From Candidatus Sumerlaeota bacterium (GTDB taxonomy: Bacteria > Sumerlaeota > Sumerlaeia > JADFCT01): 33,944 bases of DNA. Both the position numbers and the translations under genes were made by a program. The notes under the pieces are model-generated. The model was not told the DNA's origin. It ran no database searches and was given only the letters and a program-made list of their open reading frames with translations. Location of the stretch: positions 1-33,944 of the forward strand of contig JAPLSP010000075.1 in NCBI GenBank assembly GCA_026398575.1, read 5' to 3'. Shown one piece after another: positions 24,235 through 32,479 of this stretch; the stretch's first letter is position 1; the number at the start of each line of letters is the position of its first letter.

Positions 24235-25482
24235 TCAGCGCTTCATGGCCGGCGCGGACTTCGTGTTTTTCAGTTCTTGATAAGAGGATTTCGCCGCCGC
24301 GCTTACATCCGGATCGGCCGACTTTCCAGCTTTGCGCAAGGGCTCCAGGATTTCCGAACTGGGCGGCAAGGTCATGTTCAGTTTGACGATCACCGTATAG
24401 GCGCGAATCGCCGTGATATGGACGTTGGTATCCTGCATGTCGTCGAGCACAATCGCGCGCAACGGCTCCAGAGACGCGATGCCTTTGGCCGTGATCCAGC
24501 GGAAGGCGTCCAGATTATTGTAAGGGCCGCTGAGATTATCCGGATCGGAGGCTCGCGCCAGCCAGTCCTCGAAAAGGCGCGGAGGCGCCTGGGCGGCGGC
24601 GCGCGGAGGCTCGAAGCGCCGTTTGCGAATGGCTTGCGGATCGGGCTGAAAACGGCTGCCATTTTCTTTCAACCATTTCTTGGCGGCGGTGGCAACCATC
24701 TCGCGCCGCGCCGAGGAGCTCTTGGCCGTCAGATAAAATCCTTCGCCGGTAATCAGGCGCAAGGCCTCGGCGGCCTGGTAAGCGGCGCGCGGGTAGTCCG
24801 GATCCATCTGTTGGACAAGGAATTTGAGCGGCGCGGCGCTTCCGGTCGAGGCCAGCGCCAGCGCCGCATGGATGCGCTCGGAAACTTCTCTTTCCAGCTC
24901 GAATGTCCGCATTAAAAACGGCGTGTTCTCCGAAAGCCCCATCAGTCCCAGGGCATTGACGGCGTTGTAGCGCAACGTCGCAGTCATCGTTTCCAAGGTT
25001 TTGGCCCTGATGGAATCCGACTGCTCCCGGACGTCATAGTTCAACATCCGATTGATGCCCGGACCGAATTTCCCTTGGGCCAGCCATTCGATCGCCGTGG
25101 CCGAGTCTCGATAAACGCGCACGGCGCAAATCATCATGGCTGAAAGCAGCAGCTGGCAGCGGACGACAGGTTCGGCCGGCGGCGCAGCCAGATCTTTTTC
25201 GGGGCCAAAGCCTTCCGTCAGAAACCGGATGATGGAAACTTCATCGTCGGCAATCCCATGCGCGGCCAGCAGCGCAGTGTCGCTTTTGAGAATGTCTTTG
25301 GGAGCGTCATTCGGGCCGACGGTCTCAGCCGCGGAACAAACGGCTGCGAAAAGGCAAACGAGAACTGAAAACTGAAAACCGAAAACCGAAAACTGAAAAC
25401 CGAAAACCGAAAACCGAAAACTGAAAACCGAAAACTGACGTTGATTCAATCTATCGGCATCGCCGCCCGGCATGAGATTCAT
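24235..25482 (-). CDS. Exported HEAT-repeat protein with repeat-encoded signal-peptide core
   Basis: 415 residues. Residues 17-40 are a Phe-rich hydrophobic run (FSVFGFQ repeated) encoded by heptamer DNA, followed by LVCLFAAVCSA, together resembling a signal peptide with cleavage near residue 51. From ~60 to 400 are helical repeats (e.g. NAVNALGLMGLSENTPFLMR, AALALASTGSAAPLKFLVQQ) of HEAT type, implying a protein-binding periplasmic scaffold. The start overlaps the stop of the STAS gene by four bases (ATGA), so it is translationally coupled. No catalytic motif is visible, and the partner is unknown. Confidence 0.8.
   Translation of the reverse strand: MNLMPGGDADRLNQRQFSVFSFRFSVFGFQFSVFGFQFSVLVCLFAAVCSAAETVGPNDAPKDILKSDTALLAAHGIADDEVSIIRFLTEGFGPEKDLAAPPAEPVVRCQLLLSAMMICAVRVYRDSATAIEWLAQGKFGPGINRMLNYDVREQSDSIRAKTLETMTATLRYNAVNALGLMGLSENTPFLMRTFELEREVSERIHAALALASTGSAAPLKFLVQQMDPDYPRAAYQAAEALRLITGEGFYLTAKSSSARREMVATAAKKWLKENGSRFQPDPQAIRKRRFEPPRAAAQAPPRLFEDWLARASDPDNLSGPYNNLDAFRWITAKGIASLEPLRAIVLDDMQDTNVHITAIRAYTVIVKLNMTLPPSSEILEPLRKAGKSADPDVSAAAKSSYQELKNTKSAPAMKR
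25361..25437. repeat. Heptamer array (GAAAACC/GAAAACT) inside the HEAT protein's signal region
   Basis: About eleven 7-base units of GAAAACC or GAAAACT on the plus strand read as FSVFGFQ on the minus strand: three units give seven codons, so the peptide repeats every seven residues. Confidence 0.92.
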
Positions 25483-26003
25483 TTCTCTTCTTCCTTCAAT
25501 GCCTCATCGAGATATTTCAACACATTCTCAAATTGAAGTTTGTTGCGGCTGTCGAGGTGGATCAAGTCCTGATGCGCTTCGATCATGAGCAGAATCTGGT
25601 CGCGGCGGCTGAACGAACCCTCGGGGACGGGCGTGAAGGAGGTCGTTCTGCTTGCGCCTTTGCCCACGTCGTTTGGCGGGCGAACGTCAATGAACCGGGT
25701 CAGTCCCAGCGTATCCAGCAATCTCCAAACGCGAGGCTGGACGTTGACCAGCGACAATCCCGGCTTGCTGCCCTGGCGCTGCCGCAGGCCGATGCCCGCC
25801 AGCACGCCCATGAACGTGCTGTCCATCATATCGCATTCCTTCAAGTCTATGATGAAAGCCATGTCCTGGCGGCGCGCCATCATCTCATCCAGAACCCGCC
25901 GGAGCGTCAATGAGTTCTGAAACGTTCCGCGCCCTGCGATCTTCAAGACGGCGCAGTCGTCGCTCGGGCAGACGTAATAAATCTGGGTCTCATCTTTGCT
26001 CAT
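25479..26003 (-). CDS. STAS-domain protein (anti-sigma-factor antagonist type)
   Basis: 174 residues from the ATG at 26003 (GGAGAG upstream). The STAS domain spans ~8-110: AVLKIAGRGTF, then FIIDLKECDMMDSTFMGVLAGI with D61-S62-T63, where Ser62 is the usual phosphorylation site. A ~60-residue helical tail follows. STAS antagonists bind anti-sigma kinases in partner-switching systems; no such kinase or sigma factor is adjacent. The ATGA overlaps at both ends tie it to yjbQ and the HEAT gene. Starts further upstream in this frame would overlap all of yjbQ and are rejected. Confidence 0.88.
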   Translation of the reverse strand: MSKDETQIYYVCPSDDCAVLKIAGRGTFQNSLTLRRVLDEMMARRQDMAFIIDLKECDMMDSTFMGVLAGIGLRQRQGSKPGLSLVNVQPRVWRLLDTLGLTRFIDVRPPNDVGKGASRTTSFTPVPEGSFSRRDQILLMIEAHQDLIHLDSRNKLQFENVLKYLDEALKEEEK

Positions 26004-26413
26004 TGTTTTTTCTCTCCCGCTTCCGGCGTCAGACTCACCAGCAGCCGGCGGCGGCGCGGCCCGTCGTATTCGCAGAAATAAACACATTGCCACGTTCCCA
26101 GCGCCAACCGTCCGTCCAGAATCGGAATGGCCACACTGACGCCCGTCAAGACGCTCTTGACGTGCGCCGTGGAGTTGCCTTCCGAATGCCGGAAAGGAAG
26201 ACTGGCTGGAACCATCCGATCCAGAGCCATGAGGCAGTCGCGCACAACGTCGGGATCGGCGTTTTCCTGGATCGTTATCCCCGCCGTGGTATGCGGAACC
26301 CACAACAGACAGGCGCCTTGCCGAAGGCCGCTTTTCCTGACGAGCGGCTCTATCTGCGGCGTGACGTCAATCCATTCTTCACGCTGGCTGGTGGCGATCG
26401 CTAATTCTTCCAT
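26000..26413 (-). CDS. yjbQ: YjbQ/UPF0047-family protein
   Basis: 137 residues from the ATG at 26413; a GTG at 26422 is an alternative. It carries the family signature PHTTAGITIQENADPDV and LGTWQCVYFCEYDGPRRRR. YjbQ proteins have weak thiamine-phosphate synthase activity reported for some members; the physiological role is not settled. It is first in a three-gene operon with the STAS and HEAT genes (ATGA overlap). No thi gene is visible nearby. Confidence 0.92.
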   Translation of the reverse strand: MEELAIATSQREEWIDVTPQIEPLVRKSGLRQGACLLWVPHTTAGITIQENADPDVVRDCLMALDRMVPASLPFRHSEGNSTAHVKSVLTGVSVAIPILDGRLALGTWQCVYFCEYDGPRRRRLLVSLTPEAGEKKQ

Positions 26414-26494
26414 TCTGTTCACAACCTGTCACGCCGGCGCTTTTTTGTGAAGCGCGCCTGCCGCGCTTTTTATCCATCTGATTTTCCGGACAGC

Positions 26495-27262
26495 TTAGAC
26501 CGATCTAAATGCTGGATCAACGTTTTTTTCGGCTGGAAATCCCCGGACAATGCAGATCGGCGTCTGCTCGGCCTTTTGTCCGCAGGGGTTGTCGTTCATG
26601 ATGCCTTCCAGGAGTTTGCGGTCCAGTCCGCCGCTGGCGCCGAGAACCCAGGAGCCGCCAATATCGTTGATGTCCATGACCGCCGCGCGGAAGCCTGCGC
26701 GCGCCTGGATGCGTCGCGCCACGCCTTCGGGGTCTTTGGGGCCGAGGCAGACGCAGTCGGGCTGCAAAGGGCTTGTGCCGGCGGCGTCAATCGTGGCCGC
26801 TTGCATCCCCGCCACGCGGTAAAAATCCCCTCGGCGGCCAATGAGCTTGCCCAGCGCGCCCACGACGCACGCCAGCAGAATGCGCCACGCGCCGCACTCG
26901 TTGATCGCGCATTGCATCGAACTCGGCCGCCGCAGCCCGACGCCGTATTTGGACTTGTGAACGAACCGCCACAGGATGCGCGCCAAAAAGCCGATCTTCA
27001 ATTCGCTTTCCTTGATCGCGCGCCCCTGCGTGATGCCAACGACTTTTTCGCTGACCGTAACCACGTCGCCCGGTTGGAGCAGCGGTCCGGCGTATTTGGA
27101 AACGACCTCGGCGATGTCGTCCTCGCGCGTGATCACGTGCGTGCGCACGGGATGGCGCTCATATAGTTTACCATTCACCTCGCGCTCGACAGGGCGGCGC
27201 GGTTTTGTCTTTTCGCCGTTCGCTGGAGAAGCGCTCGTGGATTGATGGTTATTATCGGTCAT
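26495..27262 (-). CDS. Coenzyme F420-0:L-glutamate-ligase-like (CofE-type) protein
   Basis: 255 residues from the ATG at 27262 with TAGGAA upstream. The core shows the CofE pattern: VRTHVITREDDIAEVV...GDVVTVSEKVVGITQGRAI, GLRRPSSMQCAINECG, and VMDINDIGGSWVLGASG. In true CofE the enzyme adds glutamate to F420-0 using GTP. Many bacteria encode this fold without F420 pathways. No other cof genes are in the window, so F420 synthesis is not supported; the substrate is open. A 43-residue Lys/Arg-rich N-terminal extension precedes the core. Confidence 0.8.
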   Translation of the reverse strand: MTDNNHQSTSASPANGEKTKPRRPVEREVNGKLYERHPVRTHVITREDDIAEVVSKYAGPLLQPGDVVTVSEKVVGITQGRAIKESELKIGFLARILWRFVHKSKYGVGLRRPSSMQCAINECGAWRILLACVVGALGKLIGRRGDFYRVAGMQAATIDAAGTSPLQPDCVCLGPKDPEGVARRIQARAGFRAAVMDINDIGGSWVLGASGGLDRKLLEGIMNDNPCGQKAEQTPICIVRGFPAEKNVDPAFRSV

Positions 27263-27317
27263 GAAACGATTCCTAACGGGAAACGCTAAAATGAAATTAA
27301 GACTATTCAGCGCATAT

Positions 27318-28160
27318 TCATTTCTGCCTAAACCAACTTGAAAGAGTGTCAAGAATGGCACGCAAATCATCCTCAAGCCATTGTGTCTGTATGACTAGCC
27401 GCCCCCAACCGTCTTCCTTTTGAAAGAAATCATTTTGAATCGTAACTGCACGCTTAAAAGCGTCTGCTTCTTGAATGGCGCTTGCAACGGATTCCGCGCT
27501 GTCGCGTTCATCACGGGTCGTCATTGCTATTACACGGCAAACGTCTTGGGCATGTTTTTTCGCCTGATCTTCATAAAACTTTGCATCGCGCTTCGTGTGC
27601 GACTTGCCTTGATGGTCAAACATGGCTGTTAGCTTCATCACCGCCCATGTCACTGGATTAGGAACTGCGATATTCACTCCATCATATTGGAAATAGAAAG
27701 GATGCTGATCGAAACCAGCCGTTTCTGGATCACCCAGTCCGCGAACGTACAGCCGACCTTGCGATGTTTCAGTTTCTTTTGATGACAATGGACAATGAAA
27801 ATCTATCTTGGCCAATACTTTTTCTCCACCCTTTGCAAACTGCCATTGCTCTTTGCGCGCGACAGGATTGAAGCCATATTTCTCAAGGATTTCATGCATC
27901 CTGCGTTGGTTATCATCGGAATGGATGAGAGATAGCTCGTGAATGATATCATAGTCTCTCGTAACACGAGGCGTAGGATCCTTCCACCGGTCAATCGCAG
28001 CAATAGAGGCTTTGTCTCGATTCATTTGCAGCCACTTCTGCTTCAAAAAAAGCCCATATCCACCTGCTAGCAGAAAGCCAGGAGCGGGAGTCACTTGGAG
28101 CAGGTCATTCCAAAGCGGCTTGAAATATTCCCAAAGCTCATCCTTTTGTAATGCCAGCAT
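27318..28160 (-). CDS. AbiEii-like nucleotidyltransferase toxin
   Basis: 280 residues. The nucleotidyltransferase signature has LLAGGYGLF (Gly33-Gly34) followed by VTRDYDII with D69-x-D71, the metal-binding pair. A later segment, KSHTKRDAKFYEDQAKKHAQD, resembles the fourth motif of AbiEii/DUF1814 proteins. AbiEii toxins use nucleotides to modify tRNA or other targets and stop growth during phage infection. Its start lies inside the upstream antitoxin-like gene (23-base overlap), the normal toxin-antitoxin arrangement. The segment is AT-richer than the flanks, suggesting transfer. Confidence 0.7.
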   Translation of the reverse strand: MLALQKDELWEYFKPLWNDLLQVTPAPGFLLAGGYGLFLKQKWLQMNRDKASIAAIDRWKDPTPRVTRDYDIIHELSLIHSDDNQRRMHEILEKYGFNPVARKEQWQFAKGGEKVLAKIDFHCPLSSKETETSQGRLYVRGLGDPETAGFDQHPFYFQYDGVNIAVPNPVTWAVMKLTAMFDHQGKSHTKRDAKFYEDQAKKHAQDVCRVIAMTTRDERDSAESVASAIQEADAFKRAVTIQNDFFQKEDGWGRLVIQTQWLEDDLRAILDTLSSWFRQK

Positions 28161-29220
28161 ATCCCGAATCCTTTAGAATTTGCTCTCGCAAGTCCTGAGC
28201 GGCATCTTGCTGACGGGCGTCTCCGGCTTGCAGTTCCAGCCAAGTTTGGAGGCGGCTGGCCCAACGGGTCCCTTTCTCGTCAATCTCATTCATGAAGAAG
28301 AAGCCCGGCTCATCGGTTTCAAGTAATTCAATATCCGCAAAGTTGGCAATGCGCTCAGGAACGCCACCAACCAGTTTCAAAGCCTGCGACATGCTAGAGA
28401 CTGCAATCCGCAATGGTCCGCCCTGCCCGAATACAGCATAGCGCGTCACCGACGATTCACCTGTCACGGCCCATCGCAAAGATGAATCCGACGATAAACA
28501 TTCAGCCCAGTTGGCGCCTGGCGGCAGACGCAGCGCTTGGCGGGTTGCAATCAGCAGCTTCTTGTAAGATTGACTCAGCTTATCCAGTAAGCGCACTGGC
28601 TCTTTAAGTAGGATCATTCTTTTCTGCTTGAACACAATTAAATCCTCTTGCATGCCCCAGACAGCTTTGGAGGCTTGAGACATTGATAACCTAGCGCCAG
28701 ATTTTCCGATAGCGGCCACCAGGTCCTTGAGCGACTCCCAGCGGGGATGTGCCAGCAGCATTCGCGCCGCCAACGCCGACTGTCCCGCATAGGGATTCCC
28801 GAGAGGCCGCGATGCCGGATAGAGATTGGGCTGGCCTGTGCGAAGGATGTAGAGACGTCCCGGCACGATTACTATTCCGTTGCCGCACAAATCTACTCCG
28901 CTGACCTGCACCCGCTCTAAATCACTCAATCGCTCGGGGGAGAGATAAGGCACAATAATCATGGGAGAATCGCCCGGCGCCATGGCTGCCTTAAGTTGCG
29001 CAATCGCACCACGAACTGCTAAGGGTGTATTCTGTGACTTGATCTCCACAGCAAAGCGATAACTCCCTGGCGCATTGGGCAGCATCAATTTAAAATAGGC
29101 ATCCACCGCTCCTGGTTGGCCTAGCCGCTTAACACCGCGTATGATCAATGGCGACAGAAGCACAGCTTCCCTATGGAAGCGATCTAATGCCTCTTTTTCG
29201 AAAGTTTTCCTATTTTTCAT
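28138..29220 (-). CDS. AbiEi-like antitoxin/regulator with nuclease-fold N-domain and winged helix
   Basis: 360 residues. The N-terminal ~130 residues resemble the PD-(D/E)XK fold (Asp40; RFAVEIKSQ with E59-x-K61; then VSGVDLCGNGIVIV). The middle (~145-215) is a winged-helix-like segment (WESLKDLVAAIGKSG-RLSMSQASKAVWGM), the likely DNA-binding part, and the C-terminal half is mixed. AbiEi antitoxins repress their own promoter by binding upstream repeats; the repeated sites just upstream fit. The promoter is strong and AT-rich. Whether the nuclease-like fold is active is unknown. Confidence 0.68.
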   Translation of the reverse strand: MKNRKTFEKEALDRFHREAVLLSPLIIRGVKRLGQPGAVDAYFKLMLPNAPGSYRFAVEIKSQNTPLAVRGAIAQLKAAMAPGDSPMIIVPYLSPERLSDLERVQVSGVDLCGNGIVIVPGRLYILRTGQPNLYPASRPLGNPYAGQSALAARMLLAHPRWESLKDLVAAIGKSGARLSMSQASKAVWGMQEDLIVFKQKRMILLKEPVRLLDKLSQSYKKLLIATRQALRLPPGANWAECLSSDSSLRWAVTGESSVTRYAVFGQGGPLRIAVSSMSQALKLVGGVPERIANFADIELLETDEPGFFFMNEIDEKGTRWASRLQTWLELQAGDARQQDAAQDLREQILKDSGYAGITKG

Positions 29221-29222
29221 AT

Positions 29223-29374
29223 TTTTCTCTCAAGAGAAAACATCATATTTTGAGAAATAATATTCTAAGTTTTTCCCATGTCAAGTTTAATTTTTGAGAA
29301 AATATGAAAATTTCAGAAAATATTTCCTAAATAGCCAAACTTTCTCGTTTGAGAAAAGTGTCAGTTTTGAGAAA
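29223..29374. promoter_or_regulatory. Repeated operator-like motif upstream of the AbiE pair
   Basis: Near-identical copies of (T/G)TTTGAGAAA start at 29248, 29292, 29348 and 29365, and a perfect 18-base palindrome TTTTCTCT-CA-AGAGAAAA occupies 29223-29240 next to the start codon. Two motif copies sit just outside the -35 and -10 boxes. This layout fits autorepression by the winged-helix antitoxin. Binding is inferred, not shown. Confidence 0.65.
29257..29284 (-). promoter_or_regulatory. Sigma-70-type promoter for the AbiE pair
   Basis: On the minus strand, TTGACA (29284-29279, perfect -35) and TATTAT (29262-29257, -10) are separated by 16 bases, about 36 bases ahead of the antitoxin ATG. 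It is flanked on both sides by TTTTGAGAAA operator-like motifs. Confidence 0.75.
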
Positions 29375-29397
29375 GTTATAAAAATTATCTCTATTTA

Positions 29398-32319
29398 CTA
29401 CTGCACCACATCCCCCGCCCTCTCCTTTGGCTCCACCTTCAGGCTCTCCATTTTCCCATTACGAAAAACGCCCTCGACCGTTGTGCGTTGCGGGGCGTGC
29501 AGTTTGAAGCGCACGTTCCATTCCTTTGGCCAGGCGGGAAGCGGATAAATCTTGCCGCCGTCGGCCTGCAATACCATCAATTGCAGCGTGTTCATGAAAT
29601 TGCTGCCGTGGCATTGGTCGGGCAGCCAGTCATAGTTCGGCCCCCACATGGCCGGGAAGCGATGGCGCGCATGGGAGTTGCGGGCGTTCTTCAAAATAAT
29701 GTCGCGGCATTCATCGCCCAAACCGCACAGAGCCGCCGTCATTCCCGCGTATTGCCAGCCCTGAACCGCCTTCTCGATGCGGCGGCGATAGGTTTCGCGC
29801 GCGGTTTCGAGATCGGGCTTGCCCACGCCATAAAGCCGGAAAGGATAGATCGCAAAGAATTCCGGCGTTTCGCAATTGCTGCGTTTGGGATCGTACCACT
29901 GCGCGGGCAGGATGAATGACTTGCCGTTTTCAGTTCGCGTCGGCGTCGGCGGACATTCCGCGCGCAGGCGCTTCCATGCCGCCATCTGATCGGGCGGCAT
30001 AAGATCGGGTGGAAGGGCGACGAGCCGCGCGAGCACAGCGTTCAAGCCCGCAACCGAAGGCGTATCGTTCGTCACGCTGAACCAGTAAGTCTCGACGGCC
30101 TGCGTCGGGGTCGTGAGGAGTTTTCCTTTGGCGTCGCGCGGGAAGCGCTTATCGAAATACTTCAACACCTCTCGCGCCGCCGGCGCCAGCTGCTCTTGGG
30201 CAAATTTGCGGTCCTGCGTGTAGTCATAGTAATCCAGCATCAACATGAGCAGTTCCGGTCCCTGATTCCATGCCCACTTCCAATAGCCGCAGGCCACGTC
30301 GCCCGGCTGCTTGCCTTTGCGGTTCCAGCCGTAGTCGCCGTTGCTGTAAAGGCCATAGAAAGTCATCGTCTCGGGATAATAGACGCCTTCGCATTGGTAG
30401 TAGATACGGCTGCGCTCTTTGGCGACGGGAATCGCGTCGAGGCAGAGTTTGAATAACGGCGCCGTCATCTCGAAATCGCCGCGCGCCAGCATGGGCGCAT
30501 AAGGCAGGCGCGTGTTCTGCCACCAATAGCAGTCTCCCCATTGCCGGTAATCGGCGTTAAAGGGCTGGCCGTTGGTGAATTTGGGTTCAACGCAAAAAAT
30601 CGAGCCGTTGAACTTGATGGGGAAAGCGCCGCGGCCCGCGCAGGCCGTCATCCACCGCTGCAAAACGTAGGCGCGCGTGACGGGCGAAGGGGTATCCGCA
30701 ACCGAAGCCGTTCCGCCGTCTTCGCGCAGCAGCTTGCCGTTCGCATACATGCGCCGCGCCCCGCTGCCTGCGTCGCATGTCGCGGCCACGTGAGTCCACT
30801 GCCCCACAGTCAGCGCTTTTTCGGCCGTCAGGATCTTGTCGCCGACAATCAGCCGCAGGCCGGCGCTGGGAAAAGTATCGAATAAATATCCATCCGAGCC
30901 GCCGGGGGTGATCTTGTCGAAAATCCGCGCTCCGCCGGCGGGCGCCGCTTCGGGTTTGATCCATGCTTCGAGCGTAAAGCCCTTGGCCAGATTCAACCGC
31001 GCATCGTGCGGCGTTTCAATATACCCGCCGCTGAACCGCGCCGCCGCCACGCCCGCGTCTTGCGTCTGCGCGACCGCTCCCGTCGCCCGCGCTCCGAATC
31101 CGGCGCCGGCGGCGTTTGCAATCGCCCCATCTTTAGCCTGACCCGGCGCCCAGCACGCCACCAAGCCTTCTTTGACCGGCGACGCCTTGTCCTTGTCGGC
31201 GGCAACGAGCGCTTCAATCTCCTTGGCGTCCAGTGCGCGTTCATAAACGCCGGCGCGCGCCATCAGGCCGCGAAAAAGATTGCCGCCTGCCGAATCCGCG
31301 CCGAGCCGCAGAGGATGCTTGTTGGAGGGCATGCCGTTCGCCGCCGGCCCGCCGGCGCGGTCGCCTTCGACGTAAATCCAACTGCGATTCCAAAACTCGT
31401 TCCACCATTGCGCGGTGGATTGCGCCGACGCTGCTGCGTCGGGCGCCTTGCCGGCGACCGCTTCGGCCTGGCCGTTCCATTCTTTTGCCGTCGCGGTCTG
31501 GGCAGTATGCGTGGCGATCCTGAGGGTGAAAGATTTGACGGGCTGCGCCGAAGCCAACGTCGTCTTGTCTTTCTTTGCCAATCCCGTCGCGGTCATCACG
31601 CCGCCGAACGTGCGGTTGAGAATCGGGTCTTTGAATTTCATCATTACCGACTCGAGGCCTTGAGTCTTCATGGTGAGTTCCCAGATGGAACTCTCGTCGC
31701 GATGATACCAGACGATGGCGCCCGCCGGATTGTCCTCGATCGCGTCAGGGCTTTCGGCCATCAGCGGCGCGGCTTCCGCCGGGGCGCCATGCATCGTCCA
31801 GGCGCTATTGGCTTCGCCGCCCGTGATCGCCCGCCGCTCCGTGCGCCAGCAATCCAGGCGCGCCGTCACGGCCAGCGGCGCGGCGCTTTCGCCCGTCACG
31901 TAAATGACCGGCGCGCTGGCGTCCACCCAGACTCGCAGTTCGACGGCGCTTTCCGGCGTGCCTGCCGTGATCGCGATGACGCCCTCGCGCAGGATCAACT
32001 CCTGCTTGAACGGCGCGCCTTTCAGGAAGGGATTGGGCGAAAGGCTGACGCGAATTTTCCCGAGTTTCAGCAGCCGCGAACACTCGCTCCATGAATCCGT
32101 GCGCGCGATGTAGAATTGCAGATCGCCGCCTTCCTCGACCCAGACGTTCAACCCCACTTCGCCGTTGCCGATGGGCATCGAACCCGAAGCGTCGGCGCTT
32201 GGGCTTTTCCAAACGACGTTATAGGTCTGCAGATCATCTTGCGCCTTGACGCCGGAAGATTGCAGCGCAAGACTGGCTGCGATGGGCGCCAGCATCATGA
32301 AATAAATCACGGCTCGCAT
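29398..32319 (-). CDS. DUF5703 / (alpha/alpha)6-type glycosidase with inserted LamG domain
   Basis: 973 residues from the ATG at 32319 (AAAGGAAC upstream). Signal peptide at 1-26 (YFMMLAPIAASLALQSSGVKA). DUF5703-type N-domain at ~30-320 (VVWKSPSADASGSMPIGNGEVGLNVWV-like; split by other residues). A LamG-type jelly roll at ~325-545 is inserted in circularly permuted order. Then a glycosidase-like helical barrel (~545-930) with YVLQRWMTACAGRGAFPIKF and CYWWQNTRLPYAPMLARGDF, akin to GH95/alpha-L-fucosidase-like proteins. It probably degrades a host or plant glycan outside the cell; the substrate is unknown. The minus-strand start is far from neighbours, so it may be monocistronic. Confidence 0.82.
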   Translation of the reverse strand: MRAVIYFMMLAPIAASLALQSSGVKAQDDLQTYNVVWKSPSADASGSMPIGNGEVGLNVWVEEGGDLQFYIARTDSWSECSRLLKLGKIRVSLSPNPFLKGAPFKQELILREGVIAITAGTPESAVELRVWVDASAPVIYVTGESAAPLAVTARLDCWRTERRAITGGEANSAWTMHGAPAEAAPLMAESPDAIEDNPAGAIVWYHRDESSIWELTMKTQGLESVMMKFKDPILNRTFGGVMTATGLAKKDKTTLASAQPVKSFTLRIATHTAQTATAKEWNGQAEAVAGKAPDAAASAQSTAQWWNEFWNRSWIYVEGDRAGGPAANGMPSNKHPLRLGADSAGGNLFRGLMARAGVYERALDAKEIEALVAADKDKASPVKEGLVACWAPGQAKDGAIANAAGAGFGARATGAVAQTQDAGVAAARFSGGYIETPHDARLNLAKGFTLEAWIKPEAAPAGGARIFDKITPGGSDGYLFDTFPSAGLRLIVGDKILTAEKALTVGQWTHVAATCDAGSGARRMYANGKLLREDGGTASVADTPSPVTRAYVLQRWMTACAGRGAFPIKFNGSIFCVEPKFTNGQPFNADYRQWGDCYWWQNTRLPYAPMLARGDFEMTAPLFKLCLDAIPVAKERSRIYYQCEGVYYPETMTFYGLYSNGDYGWNRKGKQPGDVACGYWKWAWNQGPELLMLMLDYYDYTQDRKFAQEQLAPAAREVLKYFDKRFPRDAKGKLLTTPTQAVETYWFSVTNDTPSVAGLNAVLARLVALPPDLMPPDQMAAWKRLRAECPPTPTRTENGKSFILPAQWYDPKRSNCETPEFFAIYPFRLYGVGKPDLETARETYRRRIEKAVQGWQYAGMTAALCGLGDECRDIILKNARNSHARHRFPAMWGPNYDWLPDQCHGSNFMNTLQLMVLQADGGKIYPLPAWPKEWNVRFKLHAPQRTTVEGVFRNGKMESLKVEPKERAGDVVQ

Positions 32320-32479
32320 GGCATGTTCCTTTCGTTCGTTGCGGCTTCGGAATGGATCTGAAGTCAACTGGAAATCCCAACTCGATGAATGATGCGAGTG
32401 ATCGCTTCGGGCGGTCCAGCAGAATCTTCCCCGCTTTTCCGGGTTGTCAGCGCCCAAGGCGCCGCGTAAACTCCCAGCC

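Noticed and set aside
26495..27262. Evidence for coenzyme F420 biosynthesis
   Set aside because: Only a CofE-like gene is present; no cofC, cofD, cofG or cofH, and the fold is widespread outside F420 producers.
31006..32094. 362-codon plus-strand frame
   Set aside because: Antisense to the DUF5703 glycosidase; no recognisable domain.
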